The notes below the pieces were generated by a model. That model was not told the origin of the DNA. It saw only the letters and a program-made list of their open reading frames with translations, and searched no databases. DNA of 12,714 nt from an uncultured Geobacteraceae bacterium (GTDB taxonomy: Bacteria > Desulfobacterota > Desulfuromonadia > Geobacterales > Pseudopelobacteraceae): NCBI GenBank assembly GCA_903879825.1, contig CAIRND010000407.1:1-12714 (forward strand), read 5' to 3'. Each line of letters opens with the position of its first letter. Position 1 is the first letter of the stretch. Made by a program: the position numbers and the translations under genes. Of this stretch, positions 1-8,219 are shown one piece after another.

Positions 1-1
1 A

Positions 2-3000
2 GCAGCCGAAGCGACCAATGCCGACATTACCTTGAATGCCGCTATTGTCGGCGCCGGTAACATCAGCATCATCAGCAAAGACAGTATCATTCAGTCGGCG
101 GCAGGGGATATCAGCACCACGACAGCCGGAAAAACCATTGATCTGAAAGCAGACGTCGCTATCAGTATGGTTGACGGTTCTCTGGTTCAGAGCAATAACG
201 GAACTATCCGTCTCGAAACAACGTACGGCAACATCACACTTGGTGAAGTCAAGGCCGGCAGTGGATCAGTAGGAATCATCGCCACCGCAGGCAGCATCCT
301 TGATGTGGCTCTCGACACATCAGCAACAGACATCAGCGCCGGAAACCTGATCCTGACCGCTGGCGGTTCCATTGCAGACAAAGATAACCATCTGGAAATA
401 TCGGTGGGTAATCTAAGTACGAAATCCGGCAGTTCCACTTTTATTGCTGAAAGTGGCGCCGTCACCGTCACCACCCTCAGTCTGACCGTCAACCGGGTTG
501 ACAGCTCCGGAGCGACTGCCGTTACCATCGCAGACAGCCAGGAAGATCTGACCAGTGGAGCAGACCTTGTTCTGGTTTCCAGCGGCAGCATCGCTACAAC
601 AGTAACAAACGGGGATGTAACTGCAGTCGGTAACATACGCCTGCAGGCCAGCGGCATCGGCAGCAGCATTACCCTCGGCGGTACCACCCGCAGCACGGCT
701 GGCAACCTCACCCTCATCAGCGCCGGTACCATAAGCCAGAATGCCACTATCAACACAGCGACAACCGGAAAAACCATTGACCTTGTGGCCGGAAACAACA
801 TCATTATGGCGCAAGGCACTTTGACCTCTACGAACAACGGTGCCATTCGTCTTGAAGCCGACAATAATGTTACCATTGCCGAGCTTGGTGCCGGCAGCGA
901 CACTGTTGCGATCATCGCTGGCGGTAATATTACCGATATTATCGGGGATACGGCGGTAGATATAACCGCACGGAATCTGATTCTGACAGCCGGCAATGCA
1001 ATTGCAGATAAAAATAACCACCTTGAAACAGCAGTCACCATACTGACTACGAAATCCGGCGGTTCCACCTTCATTACAGAAACCGGCACGGTGACCGTTA
1101 CAACCGTAAGTCTGACAGCCAACCTGGTTGACAGTAAAGGCATTGACGCACTCACGCCGGTTTACACACAGGAAGATCTGAACAGCGGCGGAGATCTGGT
1201 TCTTATCGCCAGCGGCAGTATTAACACTCTCTTCAGCAGCGGTGATATAGGTGCGAAAGGCAACATCCTCCTGCAATCCCTCGGTTCCGACTGCATCACT
1301 CTCGGTGGCGCTGTTAGCACAGACGGGAACATCAGCCTTGACAGCTTCACTGCAATTAACCTGAACAACAACGTCAGCTCGACAGGCAGCGGCACAACTA
1401 TTGACCTCCGTGCCGCCAGTGATATCCTCATGGACCAGGGATATGTCACCTCCACTAACAATGGTGATATCCGCCTTCAGGCCGGTAATAATGTCACCGT
1501 AAGCGAACTGACCGCAGGGAGCGGTACCGTAGCAATCATTGCCGCTGGTAGCATCAGTGATATTGCCAGCGACACAGCCATTGATATCACGGCACAACAA
1601 CTGATCCTGACCGCCGGTAGTTCCATAGCCAATAGTACTAACGCGCTTGAAACGGCGGTCACCAACCTGAGCACAAAATCGGGCAGCGGCTCTACCTTTA
1701 TAACTGAAAGTGGTAACGTCACGGTAACGTCCGTTAGTGCGACCGCCAACCGGGTTGACGGCACAGGCTCTGTCGTCTCAACTGTCAGCAGTACTCAAGA
1801 AGATTTAACCAGCGGTGCTGCTATTGTCCTTACTACCACCGACGGGTTTATCACTGTGAATGGAGGTGCTGCAACCGCTGCATCCGGGGTTACCGCAGTG
1901 GGTAACATTCTGCTTTCCAGCGGAAAAACATCCCCACTCACTAACGCCGACATTACGCTGAATGCTGCCATAGCCGGTGGTAACATTAGCCTGATCGCCA
2001 AAGACAGCATATCTCAAGCAGCATCCGGAGATATCAGCGGTACAGATATTTATGTCAAGGCAGATAACGCCATTACCATGAGCAAGGGCGCAACAACTCT
2101 GACAACCATCTCGAGCGGCACCATTCTGTACGAAGCAACGGCTGGCACTATTGTGATTTCTGAACTGAGTACCGGACCTGTTGCAACAACAACCGGGAAA
2201 ATTGCCGTTGTAGCCACGGCCGGGGACATCCGTGAAGTTACCAATAATTCAGTGACCGGGATCACTACGAAGGATTTGATACTTAAAGCGGGCGGTGCGA
2301 TTGGCGAGATTGACAACACCCTTGATATTAAAGTGGTGAACCTGTCAAGCAAGTCCAGCATGAAATCGACGTACATTGAAACCGGTGCTGTTAATGTTGG
2401 CGACCTGTCCCTGACAGCAAATGTAATCCAAGCTGACGGTACGGTTGGCACCTCTCCGGTCGTAGTAGATCAAAGTGATCTTAAGGCCGAACAGGATATT
2501 ATTCTGGTCGCGACGACCGGAGATATCGTCATAAATGCCGGGTCAGGCAGTTCCGGTCCGACGAAAGCCAAAAACATCAATCTGACATCAAAAACCGGTT
2601 CAATTATCATCAACTGTGGAACCGATATTCAAGGGGTATTTGCCTCGGAAAGTATAATACTTGCGGCAGAGAATGGATCGATAACGATCAACGGTTCCGT
2701 AAATTCTGCTGGTTTGACGGCTGCTAAAAACATTTCGATGATCAGCAGCGCCGACATCACGCTGAATACCTTTGTCGCGAGCACAACCAGTGACATCGCT
2801 CTACATGCCACTGGCACCATCAAACAAAATTCAGCAGTGAATGCGCGTGATGTGGTTGTCGAGGCCGGCAGCAACATTCTTATGTCAGCAACGGCTTCAA
2901 CAACCAGCGCTATTGGCGGGTCTGTCTTCTACGGAGCGGGGAAAAATATAGCAGCAGGAACAATTACTGCGGCGAGTGGTGTTGTTACCCTTAAGGTGGG

Positions 3001-3745
3001 GGCAACCGGAGAAATCATTGATAGCAGCAATGATACAAAGGTTAATATTACAGCTCATGCTCTTAATCTTATTGGACACGGTACCGTAAATACCAGTGCA
3101 AAACCGGATGAAGCGGTGCTTGCATCGATGCGCAATCTGGCAATAGAAACCAAGGTTGACAGCATTTTTGTCGCTAGTTATTCAGCAGCAGCTGCTAAAA
3201 TGGATTACCAGATCGGACAAAATGTTACCGGGATTTTGCGCGAAAACAACGGCTGGTCGATGCAGTTTGTCAATGAGGGTTTCTTCGTTCCAACCAAGAC
3301 GTTTACTGCTTCAAATGCCGCACAACCGATAGTCTTGACCAACGGTTCGGCAACGAAAAATGTTGAGACATGGCAATATATGCGTGATCTTAACTTTACG
3401 CTTCTTGAAAATCTGGCTGCAAAGTCTGATCCGGTTATAAATCCGCAACTGACCCTTCTTTCAGAGGCCCGTCAGCAGGTGCTTTTGACTTCGAAACTTG
3501 TTTCGAAGGATCTGGTACTATTCAAACAAACTGCCAAATCTGCAGATGTTGTTTTGGAATCCACATCTGACTCGAATGGAGGAGTTGATCTTACGGGACT
3601 TAAAGGTTTTGGATTAGACCTGTGGGAAATTGATGGTAATGGTATTATTCCAACTTTCGGAACCGCTGCTTTTGATCAAATGCTTGTTACTGGTGTCCAT
3701 GAACCGTTACTGTTTGAATATTGGATCGAAAATATGATGTTCTGA
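2..3745 (+). CDS. Giant filamentous adhesin-like repeat protein, 3' part (5' end outside window)
   Basis: The reading frame is open from the first full codon at position 2 to a TGA at 3743-3745, giving 1247 visible residues. A TTG at 32 could be read as a start, but the residues before it (AAEATNADIT) match an internal repeat near 1935, so the gene begins upstream of the window. The protein is rich in Gly, Ser, Thr, Ala, Asn and Val, has almost no Cys, and is built of short beta-strand-like motifs such as GNISLIAKDSI, DITLNAAI and LILTAGGSIAD. This is the look of filamentous-haemagglutinin-type beta-helix adhesins. About five long diverged repeats cover 137 to about 3100. The last 210 residues or so are not repetitive and end in EPLLFEYWIENMMF. 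The signal peptide and any TPS domain would lie outside the window. The export-type gene cluster directly downstream suggests that this is its substrate, which is inference. The family call is good; the exact role (adhesion, biofilm or other) is not shown. Confidence 0.8.
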   Translation, partial: AAEATNADITLNAAIVGAGNISIISKDSIIQSAAGDISTTTAGKTIDLKADVAISMVDGSLVQSNNGTIRLETTYGNITLGEVKAGSGSVGIIATAGSILDVALDTSATDISAGNLILTAGGSIADKDNHLEISVGNLSTKSGSSTFIAESGAVTVTTLSLTVNRVDSSGATAVTIADSQEDLTSGADLVLVSSGSIATTVTNGDVTAVGNIRLQASGIGSSITLGGTTRSTAGNLTLISAGTISQNATINTATTGKTIDLVAGNNIIMAQGTLTSTNNGAIRLEADNNVTIAELGAGSDTVAIIAGGNITDIIGDTAVDITARNLILTAGNAIADKNNHLETAVTILTTKSGGSTFITETGTVTVTTVSLTANLVDSKGIDALTPVYTQEDLNSGGDLVLIASGSINTLFSSGDIGAKGNILLQSLGSDCITLGGAVSTDGNISLDSFTAINLNNNVSSTGSGTTIDLRAASDILMDQGYVTSTNNGDIRLQAGNNVTVSELTAGSGTVAIIAAGSISDIASDTAIDITAQQLILTAGSSIANSTNALETAVTNLSTKSGSGSTFITESGNVTVTSVSATANRVDGTGSVVSTVSSTQEDLTSGAAIVLTTTDGFITVNGGAATAASGVTAVGNILLSSGKTSPLTNADITLNAAIAGGNISLIAKDSISQAASGDISGTDIYVKADNAITMSKGATTLTTISSGTILYEATAGTIVISELSTGPVATTTGKIAVVATAGDIREVTNNSVTGITTKDLILKAGGAIGEIDNTLDIKVVNLSSKSSMKSTYIETGAVNVGDLSLTANVIQADGTVGTSPVVVDQSDLKAEQDIILVATTGDIVINAGSGSSGPTKAKNINLTSKTGSIIINCGTDIQGVFASESIILAAENGSITINGSVNSAGLTAAKNISMISSADITLNTFVASTTSDIALHATGTIKQNSAVNARDVVVEAGSNILMSATASTTSAIGGSVFYGAGKNIAAGTITAASGVVTLKVGATGEIIDSSNDTKVNITAHALNLIGHGTVNTSAKPDEAVLASMRNLAIETKVDSIFVASYSAAAAKMDYQIGQNVTGILRENNGWSMQFVNEGFFVPTKTFTASNAAQPIVLTNGSATKNVETWQYMRDLNFTLLENLAAKSDPVINPQLTLLSEARQQVLLTSKLVSKDLVLFKQTAKSADVVLESTSDSNGGVDLTGLKGFGLDLWEIDGNGIIPTFGTAAFDQMLVTGVHEPLLFEYWIENMMF
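137..3100 (+). repeat. About five long diverged coding repeats inside the adhesin
   Basis: Units can be phased on the recurring IDL/IYV-x-A start. Unit 1 is 137-775 (213 residues), unit 2 is 776-1399 (208), unit 3 is 1400-2047 (216), unit 4 is 2048-2851 (268), and a decayed fifth unit starts at 2852. Shared landmarks in each full unit are S(T)NNGxIRLxA, a VAIIA..G.I.D segment, LILTAGxxIA, a TKSGxSTFIxExGxVTVT segment, and in units 1-3 a TQEDLxSG-type segment. Unit 4 carries extra strands at about 2510-2790. Residues 23-130 of the window match the end of unit 3, so at least one more unit lies upstream. The units differ widely at silent positions, so they are old duplications kept at protein level rather than recent copies. 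Confidence 0.8.
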
Positions 3746-3793
3746 TGTGGTCATTGTAAGAATAAATGTGATATCTTCCTGACTGTGCTATCC

Positions 3794-3834
3794 GCTCTGC
3801 AGGGGGCGAAGATTTTATTCACTCCCTGCAGAGT
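3794..3834 (+). terminator. Strong hairpin between adhesin and TolC-like gene (partial terminator, attenuator or processing stem)
   Basis: A perfect 10-bp inverted repeat, CTCTGCAGGG at 3795-3804 and CCCTGCAGAG at 3824-3833, can extend inward by a G-U and a G-C pair (3805/3823, 3806/3822) and outward by one G-U pair. The loop is about 15 nt. The tail, TTATTTC, is only moderately U-rich, so this may be a weak Rho-independent terminator that lets some transcripts continue, or an mRNA processing or stabilising stem. It lies between the stop of the adhesin and the chosen start at 3866. Confidence 0.55.
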
Positions 3835-3865
3835 TATTTCAAAAAATCCCCCTGGAACCGAAACA

Positions 3866-5467
3866 ATGCAAAAAATAAAATTGACGGCCATGTTTTGGAC
3901 TGTACTTCTCTCTGTTACGGGACTGCTGCAGCCGGCGTTCTGTGCTCAACAGGATCCGGTAAAGGTTTCTGAATACAAAGCCACCCCGATTACACTTCAG
4001 AAAATTGTGCAGGAATCTGTTAACAGAAATTCCAGCGCAATGAATGACTATTTACAAGCTAAAATGTCTCAAGAACAAATTCTGGCTGAACGTGGTGTGT
4101 TTGATACAGTTTTTCAATCGTCTTTACAGATGAAAAGATCGCGCATGCGTAATGGGGCAGAAGAAGCGATAACCAGACAAACAAACGATTATACGGATAA
4201 TGCCGACAGTCTTGAGTTGGGGGTTAATGGCTTTTTGCCTTTCGGTACCTTGTGGGATATGAAGTATAATCAGAACAAAAGAAGCAGTTCGACTATCGAC
4301 AAGTATGCGTTTTATGATCATGAGTACGATAATGGACTGAAATTGTCTTTGACACAGCCACTCTTAAAAGGCTTTGGTACAAAGGCTACAAAGGCAAAAA
4401 TCAATCTTGCCGAGTTACAGAGTGAAATTGATTCAAGTAAGTTTGAACAGAAATTGATGGAATTGGTTGGTGTCGCTGTACAGATATATTGGAAACTCTA
4501 TGGTGCCCAGCAGATTCTTGCCAGCTGGGAAAAATCCATTGCAATTGCTGAAGAGGCCATCATTGACCTGGAGCTGAGAGCCCAGGCAGGGAAAATCCCC
4601 CAGACAGAATATCTGGAAAATGTCAGTGCGGTTAACATAAGAAAGGCGGAACTTTACAATGCAAGAAGCAAAGTTGATGAAGCACAAAACCAGTTATTGA
4701 CCCTGCTGAATATTTCTGCCGTTGACACAAAAAATATCAAACTGTTGGCTAGTGATAACCCCTTCGGGACCCGCGAAATCTTGCAGGATGCGGAAAGTTA
4801 TGTTAATGCGTCTCTCAATAAATGGCCCGAATACAGAGCTGCGCGGAAAAAACTGGAAAAAGAAAAGGTTCAGCTTGCATTCTCAGAAAATCAGGCATTA
4901 CCCCAGCTGGATCTTCTCGGTTCATTCGGTACTACTAGTTTGGACAGTGATTATGGCAAGTCATTTCGCACCGTAGCCGATGGCGGATATCTTAACTGGA
5001 CAGCTGGATTTAAGTTCACTGTTCCACTTGAGAACACTCTTTCTACCAGTAACCTGAAAATTGCAAAAATGCGAACCAAACAGTCAGAAATTGAGCTTGA
5101 TGCGTTTGTGAAAAACTATGGAAATTCAATTTACAGCAAGCTGAGCGAAGTAAAAAATTATAAAGATCAGCTGCATGATTATGAAACGGGGCTGCAGATA
5201 AAAACTGATTTACTTGAAATTGAACGGAAAAAACTAAAGGCAGGTCGCACCAACCTGAAAACCCTGCTCGATAAGCAAGATGACTATATTTTGTATCAAC
5301 GCAGGGTGCTGAGCGGTGTGGTGAATTATAAGCTGGCCGAAGCTTCACTCGATATTGCCGCTGGCACAATTCTGCCAAAATATGGTGTAGATATGAAACA
5401 AATAACCTATTCTGATGAGATGCTGTCTGGTAAGTCAGGCCCATTATTTGGTGAAAGGACACAATGA
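3866..5467 (+). CDS. TolC-family outer-membrane channel protein
   Basis: This 533-residue protein is predicted to form the outer-membrane exit duct of an export machine. I chose ATG 3866 rather than an in-frame GTG at 3785: from 3866 the protein begins with a basic n-region (MQKIKL) and a hydrophobic stretch ending near PAFCAQQ, a classic signal peptide, while the earlier start would run through the hairpin at 3794-3834. Two OEP-type halves are visible. The first contains LSLTQPLLKGFG (from residue 160), typical of TolC-like proteins, followed by long amphipathic helices (LVGVAVQIYWKLYGAQQ...). The second contains LPQLDLLGSFG, a beta-rich stretch, then helices through LAEASLDIAAGTILPKYGVD. 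The length fits the family, which is usually about 430-550 residues. It overlaps the next gene by 4 bp (ATGA), so it is co-translated with the periplasmic adaptor, as expected for a channel/adaptor pair. The substrate is not shown by this sequence alone. Confidence 0.9.
   Translation: MQKIKLTAMFWTVLLSVTGLLQPAFCAQQDPVKVSEYKATPITLQKIVQESVNRNSSAMNDYLQAKMSQEQILAERGVFDTVFQSSLQMKRSRMRNGAEEAITRQTNDYTDNADSLELGVNGFLPFGTLWDMKYNQNKRSSSTIDKYAFYDHEYDNGLKLSLTQPLLKGFGTKATKAKINLAELQSEIDSSKFEQKLMELVGVAVQIYWKLYGAQQILASWEKSIAIAEEAIIDLELRAQAGKIPQTEYLENVSAVNIRKAELYNARSKVDEAQNQLLTLLNISAVDTKNIKLLASDNPFGTREILQDAESYVNASLNKWPEYRAARKKLEKEKVQLAFSENQALPQLDLLGSFGTTSLDSDYGKSFRTVADGGYLNWTAGFKFTVPLENTLSTSNLKIAKMRTKQSEIELDAFVKNYGNSIYSKLSEVKNYKDQLHDYETGLQIKTDLLEIERKKLKAGRTNLKTLLDKQDDYILYQRRVLSGVVNYKLAEASLDIAAGTILPKYGVDMKQITYSDEMLSGKSGPLFGERTQ
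5454..5459 (+). promoter_or_regulatory. Ribosome binding site for the soluble adaptor
   Basis: AAAGGA lies 4 nt upstream of ATG 5464, inside the end of the TolC-like gene. With the ATGA overlap it supports the 5464 start and translational coupling. Confidence 0.6.
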
Positions 5468-6264
5468 GAGTATTTGTACCGGTAGTTCTGTTTGTCCTGA
5501 TAGTCTGCTGTGGAAATGTATGTGCGGCTACGTTTGAAGGTATCGTTAATCCTCTGCATGATATCAAGCTTGCAATGCCGATTGACGGTATCGTCTCAAA
5601 GCTTTTTGTCAAAGAAGGTGAGCGCGTCGCCAAGGCGGAAAAGATTTTAAAGCTTGACGATACCTTGCAGATTTTGGAGGTCGCTCGCCGTAAAGAGGTG
5701 TATGAGGATAACTCTGAACCTGACGCGAATAAAAAAAATATTGTGATTTTGAAAGCTCTGCTTGATTCCTCACAGAAGCTTTTTGAAAGTACGGCATCGG
5801 TTAGCCACGATGAAGTTACCAACCTGGAAATGCAGTATCATACGTTAAAAGGTAAAATAGACATTGCTGAGGCAAAGAAAAAGCAGGAGTTGATCGAGTA
5901 CACTATTGCGCGGGAAGTTTTGGCTCGTTATGTCCTCATGTCTCCAATAGAGGGCACTATTACCTCTATCAAAATCAAGGAAGGGGAGTGGGCAAAAACC
6001 GGCGAGATGGTGGTGTCCATCGTTGATAAGTCCCTCTGCGTAGTTGATTTCAATATTGAAGAACGATATGCCCGCACATTAAAAGCGGGAAAAACAGTTT
6101 CGCTGCGGGTACGGGAAGGCGATGCACTGACGGTGAAAAAAGGCAAAATTATTTTTGTTTCTTCTGTTGCAGATAGAGCCAGCGCCTTAGTCAAAGTGAA
6201 GGTGGAGTTTGAAAACAGGAATGGTTCTGTTATCCCCGGAGTTATTGCCCAGATTTTATTTTAG
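5464..6264 (+). CDS. Soluble periplasmic adaptor, HlyD/MacA-like (membrane fusion protein)
   Basis: The 266-residue product begins with a signal peptide (MRVFVPVVLFVLIVCCG, probable cleavage after VCA near residue 21). It then shows the split biotinyl-lipoyl-like fold of adaptors: a first half at about 36-67 (MPIDGIVSKLFVKEGERV), a charged helical hairpin at about 70-155, and a second half at about 158-190 (MSPIEGTITSIKIKEGEW), followed by a beta-barrel-type region. It is short for the family because the C-terminal membrane-proximal domain seems reduced. The role inferred from the family is to bridge the TolC-like channel to inner-membrane components. The start is fixed by the ATGA overlap with the preceding gene. 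A lipoprotein is conceivable given Cys residues near the cleavage region, but no good lipobox is seen. Confidence 0.85.
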   Translation: MRVFVPVVLFVLIVCCGNVCAATFEGIVNPLHDIKLAMPIDGIVSKLFVKEGERVAKAEKILKLDDTLQILEVARRKEVYEDNSEPDANKKNIVILKALLDSSQKLFESTASVSHDEVTNLEMQYHTLKGKIDIAEAKKKQELIEYTIAREVLARYVLMSPIEGTITSIKIKEGEWAKTGEMVVSIVDKSLCVVDFNIEERYARTLKAGKTVSLRVREGDALTVKKGKIIFVSSVADRASALVKVKVEFENRNGSVIPGVIAQILF

Positions 6265-6313
6265 TAAGGGATGAACGTGCTGTCCCTAACGCTGCGTATA
6301 TGTTGATACAATT

Positions 6314-6320
6314 GGTGAGG
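6314..6320 (+). promoter_or_regulatory. Ribosome binding site for the GAF-HlyD gene
   Basis: GGTGAGG is placed 8 nt before ATG 6329, in the 64-nt gap after the soluble adaptor. The gap also holds a weak 5-bp stem (AGGGA 6267-6271 with TCCCT 6283-6287) without a T tract. I see no convincing promoter there, so read-through from upstream is likely. Confidence 0.6.
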
Positions 6321-6328
6321 CCACTGTC

Positions 6329-8218
6329 ATGCCTGAAATAAAGCCGTCTCTTTCACAAGAGTCGGGAAAATCTGTTCTTGAAGCGATCAAGGGGCTGCGC
6401 TGTTTTTCTGGCGATGAAATAGCCTTTTGGGACGCCTTTCTTAAGTATATCAGAGTGTTATGTAAATCTCCGTTTGCCGTACACGTTGTGCAGTACGATG
6501 CCCAATGGAATGTGCTCCACCACTGTTATGATGATGCAGCGGAGAGTAAGGGTATTGCTGCTCCTGATAAATATCTGGCAGAACGGGCGCTTCAGAACGG
6601 TTTTGCCTTCGAACGTTTTGAAACCACCATCCCAGGATTTTCCAATCCGTTCACCGTCGCCCTTAAACTCGATACTGCTGATGCTGATAATCAGGCAATT
6701 CTTCTGGTTGTCTTTGATAAAGCCAACACCCAGCAATTCAACGACCTTATTGTTAGAATTCAGCTTGTTACTGATATACCTCTCAACTATTACCGTAATA
6801 GTCAAAACTATACTCAAGGTAATAACAAAAATCTTCCTGAAATTTCTGTTAAGCCGGCTGAACAATTATTAGCAAGTGTCATTGATGTTGCCAGGATTGT
6901 AACCAGCAAAGACAGCTTTTTGCTCGCCTGCATGACACTGGTAAATGAATTGGCGTACCGGTTTGACTGCTCACAGGTGAGTATCGGTTGGCTGAAAGGG
7001 GGCTACGTCCGTGCGGTTGCAATAAGCAACAGGGAGGGTTTTGAGCGCCAAAGCGAAATTGTCAGTGACCTGGAGGCGGTGTACGAAGAAACTTTTGACC
7101 ATGAAGCTCCATTGGTGTGGCCGCCGGTTGATAACGCCCACTATGTAGACAGAGCGCATTCAGCGTACTGTAATGATTACAATATGTATCAGATAGTCTC
7201 CGTGCCGCTGCGAATTAAGGGCTCAGTTGTCGCCGTTATTGCAATGGAAAGGAAAAAAGCAGCACTGGAACAAGGTGATATAGAGGCAATAAAAGTTCTC
7301 GCTGAGCAAGTTTCTCCCTGGCTTGAAATGCTGCATCACAAAAGCAGATGGTTTGGCGCCAGAATCATCACAGCTCTGGGAAGGTTCCTGGATGGTCTGT
7401 TAAGCGTAGAACACAGTCTGGTTAAAATTACGGTTGTGCTTCTGTTCGCCGGTCTGTTGTACCTCTTTTTTGGTGAGATGGAATATACGATTGAGGGGAG
7501 TGGCGCTCTTAAGACTGACTCTGTCGGATATTTGTCAGCACCTTTTGACGCTATAATCAGTGAGGTAAAGGTTCACGAAGGTGACTTGGTACGAAAGAAT
7601 GATGTGCTGTTGAAGCTTGATACAAAAGAGCTTGTGTTGAAGGCCGCGCAAAGTTCTGCCGATATTGTTCGTTACACACGCGAGTCAGAAAAAAGTCGTG
7701 CTCATGAAGCCTTGGCGGATATGAAAATCGCCCAGTCACGTGTTGATGAGGTTCAGGCGGAGTTGTCCCGGGTTCAGCAACATCTTGGCCAGGCACAGAT
7801 AAAGGCACCCTTTGATGGTGCGATTGTGGAAGGTGATAGTAAAAAACTGCTGGGTGCGCCGGTCACAAAAGGGGATATGCTGCTGAAAATTGCCCGGATT
7901 GATGCAATGTACCTGACGGTGAAGATTCATGAGCGCGATATTGGTGAATTCAGGGAACATGAAAAGGGGCGCTTGACTTTACTCAGCAGGCCGAACGAGA
8001 CCTTTCAGATTACTGTTAATCAAATTATCCCGATGGCAGAGATTGACCAAAAGGACGGCAATGTTTTTGTCATAAAAGCTGACATCAATGATGCCCCTCA
8101 GGCATGGTGGCGGCCAGGGATGAGCGGTGTTGCTAAAATCGACGTCGGTACGCGCAAGGTTGCGTGGATCATTTCGCACCGTCTGATTGATTTTATCAGA
8201 ATGCAGTTGTGGTGGTAG
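6329..8218 (+). CDS. GAF-domain sensor fused to a membrane-anchored HlyD-type adaptor
   Basis: This protein has 629 residues in four parts. Residues 1 to about 185 may hold a degenerate GAF-like fold (alternating strands such as FAVHVVQYDAQWNVL). Residues about 195-335 look like a GAF domain (ACMTLVNELAYRFDCSQVSIGWLKGG; MYQIVSVPLRIKGSVVAVIAMER). One membrane span is at about 365-382 (VKITVVLLFAGLLYLFFG). The rest is an adaptor: lipoyl half at about 399-430 (APFDAIISEVKVHEGDLV), a coiled-coil hairpin at about 432-488, the second half at about 490-525 (IKAPFDGAIVEGDSKKL), then a beta-barrel part and a C-terminal helix ending MQLWW. The single span implies a cytosolic GAF part and a periplasmic adaptor part. 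GAF domains bind small ligands or mediate dimerisation; the ligand is unknown. The start at 6329 has a good ribosome binding site. The stop is one base before the next ATG. The architecture is clear; the regulatory role is inferred. Confidence 0.85.
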   Translation: MPEIKPSLSQESGKSVLEAIKGLRCFSGDEIAFWDAFLKYIRVLCKSPFAVHVVQYDAQWNVLHHCYDDAAESKGIAAPDKYLAERALQNGFAFERFETTIPGFSNPFTVALKLDTADADNQAILLVVFDKANTQQFNDLIVRIQLVTDIPLNYYRNSQNYTQGNNKNLPEISVKPAEQLLASVIDVARIVTSKDSFLLACMTLVNELAYRFDCSQVSIGWLKGGYVRAVAISNREGFERQSEIVSDLEAVYEETFDHEAPLVWPPVDNAHYVDRAHSAYCNDYNMYQIVSVPLRIKGSVVAVIAMERKKAALEQGDIEAIKVLAEQVSPWLEMLHHKSRWFGARIITALGRFLDGLLSVEHSLVKITVVLLFAGLLYLFFGEMEYTIEGSGALKTDSVGYLSAPFDAIISEVKVHEGDLVRKNDVLLKLDTKELVLKAAQSSADIVRYTRESEKSRAHEALADMKIAQSRVDEVQAELSRVQQHLGQAQIKAPFDGAIVEGDSKKLLGAPVTKGDMLLKIARIDAMYLTVKIHERDIGEFREHEKGRLTLLSRPNETFQITVNQIIPMAEIDQKDGNVFVIKADINDAPQAWWRPGMSGVAKIDVGTRKVAWIISHRLIDFIRMQLWW

Positions 8219-8219
8219 C

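Noticed and set aside
187..1600. Long minus-strand open frames (187-1155 and 413-1600) opposite the adhesin
   Set aside because: They mirror the repeat units in biased composition, have no ribosome binding sites or recognisable domains, and overlap each other. They are shadows of the repetitive Ser/Thr/Ala/Val-rich gene.
3785..3865. GTG start at 3785 for the TolC-like gene
   Set aside because: It would add 27 residues before a good signal peptide and its sequence lies in the hairpin; ATG 3866 fits much better.
3746..3865. A promoter for the export genes in the gap after the adhesin
   Set aside because: No -35/-10 pair with acceptable spacing and no sigma-54 type motif could be found by eye.
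6267..6287. Small hairpin after the soluble adaptor gene as a terminator
   Set aside because: Only five sound base pairs and no T tract; downstream genes appear to depend on read-through.
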